A DNA stretch of 64,000 nt from Spinacia oleracea (GCF_020520425.1 NC_079487.1:64410398-64474397); one strand, 5' to 3'; shown: positions 45,812 through 58,500, counted from the stretch's first letter. Notes: generated by a model not told the origin, from the sequence alone. Numbers and translations are program-made.

Positions 45812-48800
45812 ATGGCAAACAACAATTCATTCAGCATTCGATCAATTCTCGAAAAAGAGAAGTTGAACGGGAAAAACTTCCTTGACTGGCAAAGGAACTT
45901 GCAAATAGTTCTTATGCAGGAAGAAAAGGAGTATGTCCTAGATGAGGCGATGCCCGAAGCTGCAGGCGACGGGGTCACTCAGGCAGCCCTCAATCGTTGG
46001 ATTGATGCCAACAAGGATGTGAAATGTCTAATGCTCGCCACCATGAGTGCGGATCTGCAGAAAACGTTCATCAACTCAGATGCTTTCACAATCATCAGTG
46101 AGTTGAAGAACATGTTCCAAGATCTGGCTCGAGTCGAAAGATTCGAGACTCATAGGAAAATTCTTGAGACCAAACTTAAGAAAGGCGAGCCCGTTAGTCC
46201 ACATGTTCTCAAAATGATTGGACTCATTGAGAATATGAGTCGGCTGGATCAGCAATTTTCTCAGGAAATGGCTATAGACACCATCCTCCATTCTCTTCAT
46301 AGCGGGTATGATCAGTTCAAACTGAACTACAGTATGAATAGTCTGGACAAAACGCTCACTGAGCTTCACGGTATGCTGAAGACCGCTGAAAAGACGCTCA
46401 AAAGTGATAAGCAGGATGTGCTTATGGTGCGTGGGGGCAAGTTCAAGAAATCTGGAAAGAAGAGGAATGCTAAGAAAGGTGGCAACAAGGCCAGCCCAAC
46501 TAAGCAAACTGGCGCCAAATCTGTAAAGAGGAAGGTCAGTCAACCCACTTCTGAATCCGAATGCTTCTACTGCAAGAAGAAGGGGCATTGGAAGAGAGAT
46601 TGCTTGAAGCTAAAGGAAGATCAGAAGAACGGAACAGTCGTTCCATCTTCAGGTATTTTCGTTATAGACTGTATACTTGCTAATTCAACTTCTTGGGTAT
46701 TAGATACAGGTTGTGGCTCACACTTATGTTCCAATCCACAGGGACTAAGAAGAAGTAGAAAGTTAAGCAAGGGTGAAGTCGACCTACGAGTGGGAAATGG
46801 AGCACGGATTGCTGCATTAGCTGTAGGAACTTACTATTTGTCGTTTCCCTCCGGGCTAGTTTTGGAACTGGAAGAATGTTTCCATGTTCCAAGTCTTACT
46901 AAAAACATCATTTCAGTTTCTTGCTTAGATGCTAAGGGATTTTCCTTTTTAATAAAAGACAATAGTTGTTCGTTTTATTTTAAAGAGATGTTTTATGGAT
47001 CTGCTAGATTAGTCAATGGACTTTATTTATTAGATCACGACAAACAAGTATATAACATAAATACCAAAAAGGCCAAAAAGAATGATTCAGATCTCACCTA
47101 TCTGTGGCATTGTCGATTAGGCCATATAAACTTGAAACGCTTAGAAAGACTTCAAAAGGAAGGAATTCTAGAACCATTTGACTTAGAGGATTATGGTAAA
47201 TGCGAATCATGTTTACTTGGCAAAATGACAAAGCAACCTTTCTCTAAAGTTGGAGAAAGAGCAAATGAACTATTGGGTTTAATCCATACAGATGTATGTG
47301 GACCAATGAGTACAAATGCTAGAGGTGGTTTCAGCTACTTTATCACTTTCACTGATGACTTCAGTAGGTATGGTTATGTCTACCTAATGAAGCATAAGTC
47401 TGAATCCTTTGACAAATTCAAGGAATTTCAGAGTGAAGTAGAGAATCAATTAGGCAAGAAGATTAAGGCACTGCGGTCTGATAGAGGCGGTGAATATCTG
47501 AGCTATGAATTTGATGACCATCTGAAAGAATGTGGAATTCTATCAGAGTTGACTCCTCCTGGAACACCACAATGGAACGGTGTGTCGGAACGGAGGAACA
47601 GAACCTTGCTAGACATGGTCAGGTCAATGATGGGTCAGGCCGAACTTCCATTAGAATTTTGGGGACATGCACTAAATACAGCTGCACTCACTATAAATAG
47701 AGCTCCGTCTAAAGATGTCGAAAAGACTCCATACGAATTATGGTTTGGAAAGCCTCCAAATGTGTCTTTTCTTAAGATTTGGGGATGTGAAGTATACGTC
47801 AAACGATTAATTTCAGACAAACTTCATCCAAAATCTGACAAATGTATCCTTGTGGGCTATCCAAAGGAAACAAAGGGGTATTACTTCTACAATACATCTG
47901 AGAACAAAGTGTTTGTTGCTCGAGATGGTGTCTTTTTGGAGAAAGATCACATTTCCAAAATGACAAGTGGGAGAAAAATAGACCTCGAAGAAATTCGAGT
48001 CGAACAACAAACTCTAGAGAATGCTCAAGATGACATTCAGGATGAAACTCAGAGATCTTTAGAAGAATCTGGTGAGAATCATGGTCAATCTAGAAATGTT
48101 ACCCCGCGTAGATCGCAAAGATATAGATCTCAACCGGAAAGGTACTTAGGTATTTTGACGAACGAGAGCTATGACGTTCTATTACTTGAAAGTGATGAAC
48201 CTGCGACTTACAAACAAGCTATGACGAGCCCTAGCTCCAAGCAATGGCAAGAAGCCATGCAATCTGAATTAGACTCCATGTCTGAAAACCAAGTATGGGA
48301 TTTGGTCGATTTGCCAGATGGCTATCAAGCCATTGGAAGCAAATGGGTTTTCAAACTGAAAAAGGACAAGGATGGGAAACTTGAAGTTTTCAAAGCTAGA
48401 TTGGTTGCAAAAGGTTACAGGCAAGTCCACGGTGTGGATTACGATGAAACCTTTTCACCAGTTGCAATGCTAAAGTCTATTCGGATAATGTTAGCAATCG
48501 CTGCATATTACGATTACGAAATATGGCAGATGGATGTCAAAACTGCTTTCTTAAACGGCGTTTTAACAGAAACTGTGTTTATGACACAGCCTGAAGGTTT
48601 TGAGGATCCAAAGAATGCTAAAAAGGTATGCAAGCTAAAGAAGTCAATCTACGGATTGAAGCAGGCATCCAGGAGCTGGAATATACGTTTTGATGAAGCA
48701 GTCGGTGACTTTGGTTTCATCAAGAACGCAGACGAATCTTGTGTATACAAGAAGGTCAGTGGGAGCAAAATTGCTTTCCTAGTATTATATGTCGACGACA

Positions 48801-49750
48801 TATTGCTTATCGGAAATGACATTCCTATGTTGAACTCTGTCAAGATTTGGCTTGGGAAATGTTTTTCGATGAAGGATCTAGGAGAAGCACAGTACATATT
48901 GGGCATCAAGATTTACAGAGATAGATCTAAAAGGATCAATAAGGTGCTTGATAGGTTCAAGATGGCGGACTCCAAGCGAGGCTACCTACCCATGTCTCAT
49001 GGAATGACTCTAAGCAAGACTCAGTACCCAAAAACACTTGATGAGCGTAGACGAATGAATGGGATTCCATACGCATCATTAATTGGTTCAATAATGTATG
49101 CTATGATATGTACACGCCCGGATGTTGCGTACGCACTCAGTGCTACGAGCAGATACCAGTCAGACCCAGGAGAGGCGCATTGGACTGCTGCCAAGAATAT
49201 TCTGAAGTACCTGAAAAGGCACAAAGATGACTTCCTGGTCTATGGTGGAGATGATGAATTAATTGTTAAAGGCTATACGGACGCAAGTTTCCAAACCGAC
49301 AAAGATGATTTCAGATCACAGTCTGGGTTTGTCTTCTGCCTCAACGGAGGAGCAGTAAGCTGGAAAAGTGCTAAGCAAAGCACCATTGCGGATTCTACAA
49401 CTGAAGCGGAGTACATTGCTGCACATGAAGCAGCAAAGGAAGCTATATGGCTAAGGAAGTTCATAGGTGAACTTGGTGTAGTCCCCTCCATTAAAGGACC
49501 AATAGCCCTGTATTGTGACAATAACGGAGCTATTGCACAGGCAAAAGAGCCTAGACACCACCAGAGAGTCAAGCATGTACTTCGTAGATTTCACCTTCTA
49601 CGAGAGTTCGTTGAAAGAAAAGAAGTCGAGATAAGCAAAATTGGAACTGATGACAACATACCAGATCCATTAACTAAACCTCTGCCGCAGGCGAAGCACA
49701 ACTCGCACACTGCAGCTATGGGAATCAAGCATATTGGAGAATGGCTTTGA
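45812..49750 (+). CDS. Copia-1 gag-pol polyprotein, 1312 aa from MANNNSF
   Basis: The frame is open from 45734, but MANNNSF at 45812 follows a splice-acceptor-like site and matches the copia-2 start. Domains: gag with a UBN2-type core (GYDQFKLNYSMNSLDKTL); zinc knuckle CFYCKKKGHWKRDC (about 46563-46604); protease DTGCGSHL (46703); GAG-preintegrase LWHCRLGHINLKRL; integrase with HTDVCGP, SDRGGEY and SERRNRTLLDM (D, D, E); RT with YVDDILLIG (about 48788); RNase H with YTDASFQTD and TTEAEYIAA. It supplies all proteins for reverse transcription and integration. Oddity: after GIKIYRDRSK (48931) the sequence jumps to RINKVLD. Copia-2 has nine more codons there, including the conserved LSQSTYI, so copia-1 has an in-frame 27-base deletion that probably harms the RT. 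Confidence 0.93.
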   Translation: MANNNSFSIRSILEKEKLNGKNFLDWQRNLQIVLMQEEKEYVLDEAMPEAAGDGVTQAALNRWIDANKDVKCLMLATMSADLQKTFINSDAFTIISELKNMFQDLARVERFETHRKILETKLKKGEPVSPHVLKMIGLIENMSRLDQQFSQEMAIDTILHSLHSGYDQFKLNYSMNSLDKTLTELHGMLKTAEKTLKSDKQDVLMVRGGKFKKSGKKRNAKKGGNKASPTKQTGAKSVKRKVSQPTSESECFYCKKKGHWKRDCLKLKEDQKNGTVVPSSGIFVIDCILANSTSWVLDTGCGSHLCSNPQGLRRSRKLSKGEVDLRVGNGARIAALAVGTYYLSFPSGLVLELEECFHVPSLTKNIISVSCLDAKGFSFLIKDNSCSFYFKEMFYGSARLVNGLYLLDHDKQVYNINTKKAKKNDSDLTYLWHCRLGHINLKRLERLQKEGILEPFDLEDYGKCESCLLGKMTKQPFSKVGERANELLGLIHTDVCGPMSTNARGGFSYFITFTDDFSRYGYVYLMKHKSESFDKFKEFQSEVENQLGKKIKALRSDRGGEYLSYEFDDHLKECGILSELTPPGTPQWNGVSERRNRTLLDMVRSMMGQAELPLEFWGHALNTAALTINRAPSKDVEKTPYELWFGKPPNVSFLKIWGCEVYVKRLISDKLHPKSDKCILVGYPKETKGYYFYNTSENKVFVARDGVFLEKDHISKMTSGRKIDLEEIRVEQQTLENAQDDIQDETQRSLEESGENHGQSRNVTPRRSQRYRSQPERYLGILTNESYDVLLLESDEPATYKQAMTSPSSKQWQEAMQSELDSMSENQVWDLVDLPDGYQAIGSKWVFKLKKDKDGKLEVFKARLVAKGYRQVHGVDYDETFSPVAMLKSIRIMLAIAAYYDYEIWQMDVKTAFLNGVLTETVFMTQPEGFEDPKNAKKVCKLKKSIYGLKQASRSWNIRFDEAVGDFGFIKNADESCVYKKVSGSKIAFLVLYVDDILLIGNDIPMLNSVKIWLGKCFSMKDLGEAQYILGIKIYRDRSKRINKVLDRFKMADSKRGYLPMSHGMTLSKTQYPKTLDERRRMNGIPYASLIGSIMYAMICTRPDVAYALSATSRYQSDPGEAHWTAAKNILKYLKRHKDDFLVYGGDDELIVKGYTDASFQTDKDDFRSQSGFVFCLNGGAVSWKSAKQSTIADSTTEAEYIAAHEAAKEAIWLRKFIGELGVVPSIKGPIALYCDNNGAIAQAKEPRHHQRVKHVLRRFHLLREFVERKEVEISKIGTDDNIPDPLTKPLPQAKHNSHTAAMGIKHIGEWL

Positions 49751-50600
49751 TGTCTCTGTTTAATGTTTTAAAGTTTTAGAGTTTAAATCTTTGTAAAACA
49801 TTATTGGTTAATCATTCACAATAAATGAAAAGAATTCATTTTTCCATTTAATTTGTGGTTTATTGAATGATGAGTCCCTTCAATTTGACGATATATTCAA
49901 GATAGACTGTCAGGACCAATCCTGTGACTAAGAAAGGTCTATCAAGTGAACTTGAATGTCAAAAGTTGAAAATGGTCCCTAGTCGGAGTTTTCTATAAAA
50001 TTGGACGCATAGAAAACGTTAGACGATTAGAATGCAAGATGACTAGTAGTTCTGTTTCTTGAACTATGTGGACATGGCAATGTCATAATCATTTGCATAG
50101 ATACTTACTTTGGGAAGACTAGTATCGGACAAGACCTATGAAACTTTACTGTAAGAGATGAAAGTCTGTCATAAGTAAATTTCATTAAATGATTAGACAC
50201 TAAATCCTCAATACCTGAGTGATTTGAGATTACTTGTTTGAGAACTGGTTGCTTTGACGTTGACCAACCGTCGCACCGTAAAAGGAGGCTATAAAGGCAA
50301 CGCTCAGGTAATCACCTATCAAACGAAGTCTAATCTCAAGATCGCAAGATTGGGATTGTCCTCCCATAAATCGGGATGAGATGCTTAAAAGTTGTACAAG
50401 GCCACTCGGAGAGCTAGAAACTGTGAAATGCATGGCCGTGCTCGGATGAATCATAGGCTATGATTATCTGTTTATTTGATCAGTTGAACTCTGAAACCGA
50501 GGAACACCTCTGGACATAATAAGGATGACAACTCTTACCTTATGTTCAAGAGCAAGCATCGAGCGACAAAGGAATTAGGAAATGCACACTTGTCCCTAAG
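49751..50600 (+). other. 3' untranslated interior of copia-1
   Basis: About 850 bases without an ORF between the gag-pol stop and the purine tract. The copia-2 equivalent is 54590-55500. No further gene is present. Confidence 0.6.
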
Positions 50601-50614
50601 GACAAGTGGGAGAC
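50601..50614 (+). promoter_or_regulatory. Polypurine tract of copia-1
   Basis: GACAAGTGGGAGAC immediately precedes TGAAGG of the 3' LTR. The inverted equivalent in copia-2 is at 54576-54589. Confidence 0.8.
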
Positions 50615-52041
50615 TGAAGGAAATAATGCCCTTGGTCCAAGTATGCATTCTATGATAAGTCTAATAAATGCGGTTCAGTATTAATTAACAAGTTAATAAT
50701 TCAGTGAGATCAAGTGAGCTGAATGCCTAGCTAGAGGCCGCTTCAGTTCAAGTGGAATTAATGATATTAATCCACAGCTTACTCTTGACTGAACCCGTAG
50801 GGTCACACAAATAGTACGTAAACGGATCAAGTATTTAATGGCATTAAATACTCTATCTATGGATATTCGGAATCGACGGATCTTGGTTTCAGTGGGAGCT
50901 GAGATCGTCACAGGCAAGAAATGAATACTCCGGAAACGATGATATTGCCGGAAACGGAAATATGGATCGTATCGGAAATATAAATATTATCCAAGTCGTA
51001 GATGTTGCCGGAAACGGAAACATGGTACGTATCGGAAAATATTATCGGAAATGGAAATATTACCAGAATCGGAAATATTGCCGGAAACGGAAATATTATC
51101 AGAATCGGAAATATTACCGGAATCGGAAAATAATTCCGGAAACGGAAATATTAAATATTTGTTCGAAACGGAAATTAATTCCGGAATCGGAAATGTTAAA
51201 TATTGTTCGTATCGGAAATGAATTCCGGAATCGGAAATTTAATCGGAAGCGTATCGTACGAATAAGCATCGGACGAGGCCTGCCGGACGAGGGCCCAGCA
51301 CGAAGCCAGGCCATCGCCCAGCAAGCCAAGCGCGCCACACAAACAGCCACGCCAGGCCCAGCGCAAGGCCAGGCCCAGCAGGCCGTGGCAGCGCGCACAG
51401 CGCGCGCAGCGCGCGCGGGTGCTTGCGTGGGCTTGTGGCTCGCGCAGGCCTCGCTGCGTGGGCTGCTGCTCGCACGCACGCATGGGCGGCCCATCGAGGC
51501 TGCCGTGTGTGTGTGCGTAAGTGTTTGTGTTCGTGCACGTTTCCTAAAACGTGCAGAGTTCGGTTAATGATTAAATTCCTAATTCTATTTGATAAATTAA
51601 TTAAATTAGAGTTCTTGTAGGATTCTAGGTTTAATTAATTTGTATCTGAATAGGATTCCAATTCCCTTTCCATAACCCTATAAATATGTGGCCTGGGTTC
51701 ACAATTTATGACGAGTTTAAAAGTATTCAAAGTGAGTTTTTGAGAGAAAAATTCAGCCACACATCTTGCTCAAAAGTGCCGAAAATTCTAGTACCTTAAG
51801 GGCGATTCTAGTTGGTCAATCTTAAGGCGGATCCGGACGTGCTGTGGACTATCTACGGAGGGACGACACTTGGAGTCCTAAAGACTTGTTCTTGCTCGGT
51901 TCGGGCGCAGCTAGGGAGGGCACGCAACAAAGAGTATGCATCTAAATTATGCTATATGATTATGTGTAAATAATATGTAATCCTGGGTTAATGGTTGTTT
52001 CCGCATGATTTATGTAATATCATATGTATCATAACCTAACA
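50615..52041 (+). repeat. 3' LTR of copia-1 (1427 bp)
   Basis: Near-identical to 41623-43049 (about two substitutions seen), followed by the duplicated CTTAG and then the resumed Tekay protease codons. Confidence 0.95.
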
Positions 52042-52046
52042 CTTAG

Positions 52047-52236
52047 TGCATTTCACGATCTCACCTGTTGGTATCACTATGGGTACTTCTATCTCTTCAG
52101 GTTCCTTCAATCCTAACCTCTCTAAGATACCCTTTGATATAAACGAATAAGTCGCACCAGAATCAAATAGTACTTTAACTAAAACAGAGTTAATAGAAAA
52201 AGTACCAGCTTTGACGTCAGATGAGTTTTCGGCTTC
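52047..52236 (-). pseudogene. Tekay protease N-terminal part
   Basis: The minus strand reads VKAGTFSINSVLVKVLFDSG, then ATYSFISKG and IVIPTGEIVKC up to the copia-1 insertion. FDSGA carries the protease catalytic Asp. The continuation ([11 protein letters not shown]) is on the far side of copia-1 at 41617. A stop (TAG) separates this piece from the gag tail upstream (about 52237-52239). Confidence 0.8.
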
Positions 52237-52603
52237 CTACCTAGTGATCACATTCAGCTTCCCTTGGGCAACTCCCTTGTTATAGCCACTTCTATTGGCA
52301 TTTCGGTTCCCATTTTGCTGATAGTTCCCTCCGGGCTTTTCATTACCCTGGCCACTATTGCCATTGTTACCATTCTGGTTACCCCTTTGGTTTCCACCAT
52401 TATTTCCTCCGTTCCGGTTTTGGTTATTCCGGTTGTTGTTCTGGCGGTTACCTTGGTTGACTTGGTTGGGTTTCCCATTCTTGGTCAACCACTCAAATTC
52501 TCTATGGCCTAGCTTCTCACAAAACCTACAGACAACTTGGTTTCCATTACAGTCTCGACCTGGGTGATTAGTATGGAAACGTCTACACTAATAGACTCTC
52601 GTT
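52237..52603 (-). pseudogene. Tekay gag zinc-finger region and Asn/Gly-rich tail
   Basis: The minus strand gives CRRFHTNHPGRDC and CRFCEKLGHREFEW. This is the two-knuckle arrangement of Tekay gag, with the last Cys of the second changed to Trp and a stop just before the first. An Asn/Gly/Gln-rich tail follows (NQGNRQNNNRNNQNRNGG). The N-terminal two-thirds of gag lies beyond copia-2 at 62991-63788. Confidence 0.75.
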
Positions 52604-52608
52604 CCATT

Positions 52609-53179
52609 TGTTAGGTTATGATACATATGACAATACATAAATCATGCGGAAAAACCATAAAGCCAGGAAAGCATATTATTTACACATAATCATTTAGCAT
52701 AGTATAGATGCATACACTTTGTAGCGTGCCTTCCCTAGCTGCGCCCGAACCGAACAAGAACAAGTATTTAGGACTCCAAGTGTCGTCCCTCCGTAGATAG
52801 TCCATAGTACGTCCGGATCCGCCTCAAGATTGACCAACTAGAATCGCCCTTAAGGTGCTTAGGAATTTTCGGCTATTATTGTGCAAGAGTGTGGTTGAAT
52901 CTTCTTTCAAAACTTACCCTTTTGAATACTTCAATCGTGTTTATAAATTATGACCCTAGGCCCTTATTTATAGAGGTTTGGAAAGGGAATTGGAATCCTA
53001 GTAGGATACGATTTAATCAAACTTAGAATCCTACAAGGACTCTAATTAATTAAATAATCCTAATAGGAATAGGAGTTTAATCATACACCAAATCCTAATA
53101 GATTTAGGAAATGTGCATGGACACAAACACACACGCACGGAGCCACGAGGGCGCCCGCATACGTGCACTCGGCCCACGC
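52609..53179 (-). repeat. Copia-2 LTR fragment A (571 bp), outer partner of LTR C
   Basis: Shares variants with LTR C and not with LTR B: GACAATACATAAATC, GCATACACTTTGTAGCGTGCC, TTAAGGTGCTTAGGAATTTT. It breaks off in the GC-rich zone at CGGCCCACGC, where LTR B begins. Confidence 0.85.
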
Positions 53180-54575
53180 TGTTAGGTTATGATACATATG
53201 ACAATTCATAAATCATGCGGAAACAACCATTAAGCCAGGAATACATATTATTTACACATAATCATTTAGCATAGTTTAGATGCATACTCTTTGTTGCGTG
53301 CCTTCCCTAGCTGCGCCCGAACCGAACAAGAACAAGTCTTTAGGACTCCAAGTGTCGTCCCTCCGTAGATAGTCCACAGCACGTCCGGATCCGCCTTAAG
53401 ATTGACCAACTAGGATCGCCCTTAAGGTACTATTATTTTCGGCACTTTATAGGCAAATGTGTGACTGAATTTTTCTCTCAAAAACTCACTTTGAATACTT
53501 GAATGCTCTATGTAAATATGTGACCCTAGGAACTTATTTATAGAGTTTATGGAAAGGAATTATAATCCTATTAGAATACAAATCTATTTAATTATAATCC
53601 TACTAGGACTCTAATTAAACAAACTTTATCTATTAGGATTAGATTTAATCATATTACGAATCCCGGTAGCCTTAGGATTCCGAGTAACACACACGAGTGG
53701 CGCACAAGCACCGCACACCCGCACGCAGGCCTTGCGGCCCACGCCGAGCGCACAGCGCAATGCCCACTGTCGCAGCCTTGTCCGCGCGCGCGCCCAAGCT
53801 TCGGCTGGGCCTGGCTTTTGCGCTGGGCCTGGTCGTATGCTTGGCGTGTGGTTGTTGCGCTTGGCTTGCTGGGCAATGGCCCGGCTTCGTGCTGGGCCTT
53901 CGTCTGGCAGGCCTCGTCCGATGCTAATTCGTACGATACGCTTCCGATTAAATTCCCGGTTCCGGAATTCATTTCCGATACGAACAATATTTAATATTTC
54001 CGATTCCGGAATTAATTTCCGTTTCGAACAAATATTTAATATTTCCGTTTCCGGAACTATTTTCCGATTCCGATAATATTTCCGATTCTGACAATATTTC
54101 CGTTTCCGGCAATATTTCCGATTCCGGCAATATTTCCATTTCCGATAATATTTTCCGATACGTACCATGTTTCCGTTTCCGGCAACATCTACGACTTGGA
54201 TAATATTTATATTTCCGATACGATCCATATTTCCGTTTCCGGCAATATCATCGTTTCCGGAGTATTCATTTCTTGCCTGTGACGATCTCAGCTCCCACTG
54301 AAACCAAGATCCGTCGATTCCGAATATCCATAGATGGAGTATTTAATGCCATTAAATACTTGATCCGTTTACGTACTATTTGTGTGACCCTACGGGTTCA
54401 GTCAAGAGTAAGCTGTGGATTAATATCATTAATTCCACTTGAACTGAAGCGGCCTCTAGCTAGGCATTCAGCTCACTTGATCTCACTGAATTATTAACTT
54501 GTTAATTAATACTGAACCGCATTTATTAGACTTAACGTTGAATGCATACTTGGACCAAGGGCATTATATCCTTCA
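53180..54575 (-). repeat. Copia-2 LTR B (1396 bp), adjacent to the polypurine tract
   Basis: Complete from TGTTAGG to TCCTTCA and followed by GTCTCCCACTTGTC, the inverted PPT. Its variants (GACAATTCATAAATC, GCATACTCTTTGTTGCGTG) are closer to copia-1 than to LTRs A and C. The GC-rich centre (53690-53930) differs from both. Confidence 0.88.
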
Positions 54576-55500
54576 GTCTCCCACTTGTCCTTAGGGACAA
54601 GTGTGCATTTCCTAATTCCTTTGTCGCTCGATGCTTGTTCTTGAACATAAGGTAAGAGCTGTCATCCTTATTATGTCCATAGGTGTTTCTCGGTTTCAGA
54701 GTTCAACTGATCAAATAAACAGATAATCATAGCCTATGATTCATCTGAGCACGGCCATGCATTTCACAGTTTCTAGCTCTCCGAGTGGCCTTTGTACAAC
54801 TTTTAAGCATCTCATCCCGATTTATGGGAGGACAATCCCAATCTTGCGATCTTGAGATTAGACTTCGTTTGATAGGTGATTACCTGAGCGTTGCCTTTAT
54901 AGCCTCCTTTTACGGTGCGACGGTTGGTCAACGTCAAAGCAACCAGTTCTCAAACAAGTAATCTCAAATCACTCAGGTATTGAGGATTTAGTGTCTAATA
55001 ATTTTAATGAAATTTACTTATGACAGATTTTCATCTCTTACAGTAAAGTTTCATAGGTATGTCCGATACTAGTCTTCCCAAAGTAAGTATCTATGCAAAT
55101 GTTTATGACATTGCCATGTCCACATAGTTCAAGAAACAGAACTACTAGTCATCTTGCATTCTAGTCGTCTAACGTTTTCTATGCGTCCAATTTTATAGAA
55201 AACTCCGACCAGGGACCATTTTCAACTTTTGACATTCAAGTTCACTTGATAGACATTTCTTAGTCACAGGACTGGTCCTGACAGTCTATCTTCAATATAT
55301 CGTCAAATTGAAGGGACTCATCATTTAATAAACCACAAATTAAATGGAAAAATGAATTCTATTCATTTATTGTGAATGATTAACCAATAATGTTTTACAA
55401 AGATTTAAACTCTAAAACTTTAAAACATTAAATAAGGACATCAAAGCCATTCTCCAATATGCTTGATTCCCATGGCTGCAGTGTGCGAGTTGTGCTTCGC

Positions 55501-58500
55501 CTACGGCAGAGGTTTAGTCAATGGATCTGATATGTTGTCATCAGTTCCAATCTTGCTTATCTCGACTTCTTTTCTTTCAACAAACTCTCGTAGAAGGTGA
55601 AATCTACGAAGTACATGCTTGACTCTTTGGTGGTGTCTAGGCTCCTTTGCCTGTGCAATAGCTCCGTTGTTATCACAATACAGGGCTATTGGTCCTTTAA
55701 TGGAGGGGACTACACCTAGTTCACCTATGAACTTCCTTAGCCATATAGCTTCCTTTGCTGCTTCATGTGCAGCAATGTACTCCGCTTTAGTTGTAGAATC
55801 CACAATGGTGCTTTGCTTAGCACTTTTCCAGCTTACTGCTCCTCCGTTGAGGCAGAAGACAAACCCAGACTGTGATCTGAAATCATCTTTGTCGGTTTGG
55901 AAACTTGCGTCCGTATAGCCTTTAACAATTAATTCATCATCTCCACCATAGACCAGGAAGTCATCTTTGTGCCTTTTCAGGTACTTCAGAATATTCTTGG
56001 CAGCTGTCCAATGTGCCTCTCCTGGTTCTGACTGGTATCTGCTCGTAGCACTGAGTGCGTACGCAACATCCGGGCGTGTACATATCGTATCATACATTAT
56101 TGAACCAATCAATGATGCATATGGAATCCCATTCATTCGTCTACGCTCATCAAGTGTTTTTTGGGCACTGAGTCTTGCTTAGGGTTATTCCATGAGACGT
56201 GGGTAGGTAGCCTCGCTTAGAGTCTGCCATCTTGAACCTATCAAGCACTTTATTGATATAAGTGCTTTGACTAAGTCCAATCATCTTTTTAGATCTATCT
56301 CTGTAAATCTTGATGCCCAATATGTAATGTGCTTCTCCTAGATCCTTCATCGAAAAACATTTCCTAAGCCAAATCTTGACAGAGTTCAACATAGGAATGT
56401 CATTTCCGATAAGTAATATGTCGTCGACATATAATACTAGGAAAGCAATTTTGCTCCGACTGACCTTCTTGTATACACAAGATTCGTCTGCGTTCTTGAT
56501 GAAACCAAAGTCACTGACTGCTTCATCAAAACGTATATTCCAGCTCCTGGATGCCTGCTTCAATCCGTAGATTGATTTCTTTAGCTTGCATACCTTTTTA
56601 GCATTCTTTGGATCCTCAAAACCTTCAGGCTGTGTCATGAACATAGTTTCTGTTAAAACGCCATTTAAGAAAGCGGTTTTGACATCCATCTGCCATATTT
56701 CGTAATCGTAATATGCAGCGATTGCTAACATTATTCGAATAGACTTTAGCATTGCAACTGGTGAAAAGGTTTCATCATAATCCACACCGTGGACTTGCCT
56801 GTAACCTTTTGCAACCAATCTAGCTTTGAAAACTTCAAGTTTCCCATCCTTGTCCTTTTTCAGTTTGAAAACCCATTTGCTTCCAATGGATTGGTAGCCA
56901 TCTGGCAAATCGACCAAATCCCATACTTGGTTTTCAGACATGGAGTCTAATTCAGATTGCATGGCTTCTTGCCATTCCTTGGAGCTAGGGCTCGTCATAG
57001 CTTGTTTGTAAGTCGCAGGTTCATCACTTTCAAGTAATAGAACGTCATAGCTCTCGTTCGTCAAAATACCTAAGTACCTTTCCGGTTGAGATCTATATCT
57101 CTGCGATCTACGCGGGGTTACATTTCTAGATTGACCATGATTCTCACCAGATACTTTTAAAGATCTCTGAGTTTCATCCTGAATGTCATCTTGAGCATTC
57201 TCTAGAGTTTGTTATTCGACTCGAATTTCTTCGAGGTCTACTTTTCTCCCACTTGTCATTTTGGAAATGTGATTCTTTTCCAAAAAGATACCATCTTGAG
57301 AAACAAACACCTTGTTCTCAGATGTATTGTAGAAGTAATACCCTTTTGTTTCCTTTGGATTGCCCACAAGGATACATTTGTCAGATTTCGGATGAAGTTT
57401 GTCTGAAATTAATCGTTTGACGTATACTTCACATCCCCAAATCTTAAGAAAAGACACATTTGGAGGCTATCCAAACCATAACTCATATGGAGTCTTATCG
57501 ACAGCTTTAGACGGAGCTCTATTTATAGTGAGTGCAGCTGTATTTAGTGCATGTCCCCAAAATTCTATTGGAAGTTTGGCCTGACCCATCATTGACCTGA
57601 CCATGTCTAGTAAGGTTATGTTCCTCCGTTCCGACACACCATTCCATTGTGGTGTTCCAGGAGGAGTCAATTCTGACAGAATTCCACATTCTTTCAGATG
57701 GTCATCAAACTCATAGCTCAGATATTCACCGCCTCTATCAGACCGCAGTGCCTTAATCTTCTTGCCTAATTGATTCTCTACTTCACTCTGAAATTCCTTG
57801 AATTTGTCAAAGGATTCAGACTTATGCTTCATTAGGTAGACGTAACCATATCTACTGAAGTCATCAGTAAAAGTGATAAAGTAGCTGAAACCACCTCTAG
57901 CATTTGTACTCATTGGTCCACATACATCTGTATGGATTAAACCCAATAGTTCAGTTGCTCTTTCTCCAACTTTAGAGAAAGGTTGCTTTGTCATTTTTCC
58001 ATGTAAACATGATTAGCATTTACCATAATCCTCTAAGTCAAATGGTTCTAGAATTCCTTCCTTTTGAAGTCTTTCTAAGCGTTTCAAGTTTATATGGCCT
58101 AATCGACAATGCCACAGATAGGTGAGATCTGAATCATTCTTTTTGGCCTTTTTGGTATTTATGTTATAAACTTGTTTGTCGTGATCTAATAAATAAAGTC
58201 CATTGACTAATCTAGCAGATCCATAAAACATCTCTTTAAAATAAAACGAACAACTATTGTCTTTTATTAAAAAGGAAAATCCCTTAGCATCTAAGCAAGA
58301 AACTGAAATGATGTTTTTAGTAAGACTTGGAACATGGAAACATTCTTCCAGTTCCAAAACTAGCCCAGAGGGCAACGACAAATAATAAGATCCTACAGCT
58401 AATGCAGCAATCCGTGCTCCATTTCCCACTCGTAGGTCGACTTCACCCTTGCTTAACTTTCTACTTCTTCTTAGTCCCTATGGATTGGAAAATAAGTGTG

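Larger units (their letters stand above)
41623..52041 (+). mobile_element. Copia-1: young Ty1/copia LTR retrotransposon, 10.4 kb
   Basis: Identical-length LTRs (1427 bp each) differ at only about two positions that I can see. The 5-base duplication CTTAG lies at 41618-41622 and 52042-52046. A PBS, polypurine tract and single uninterrupted gag-pol frame are present. It is inserted in the protease region of the Tekay element, in the opposite orientation. The LTR similarity makes it the youngest datable insertion in the window. See the CDS entry for a small deletion in the RT. Confidence 0.95.

Noticed and set aside
46076..46588. 170-codon minus-strand frame
   Set aside because: Shadow of copia-1 gag on the opposite strand, with no start context or family.
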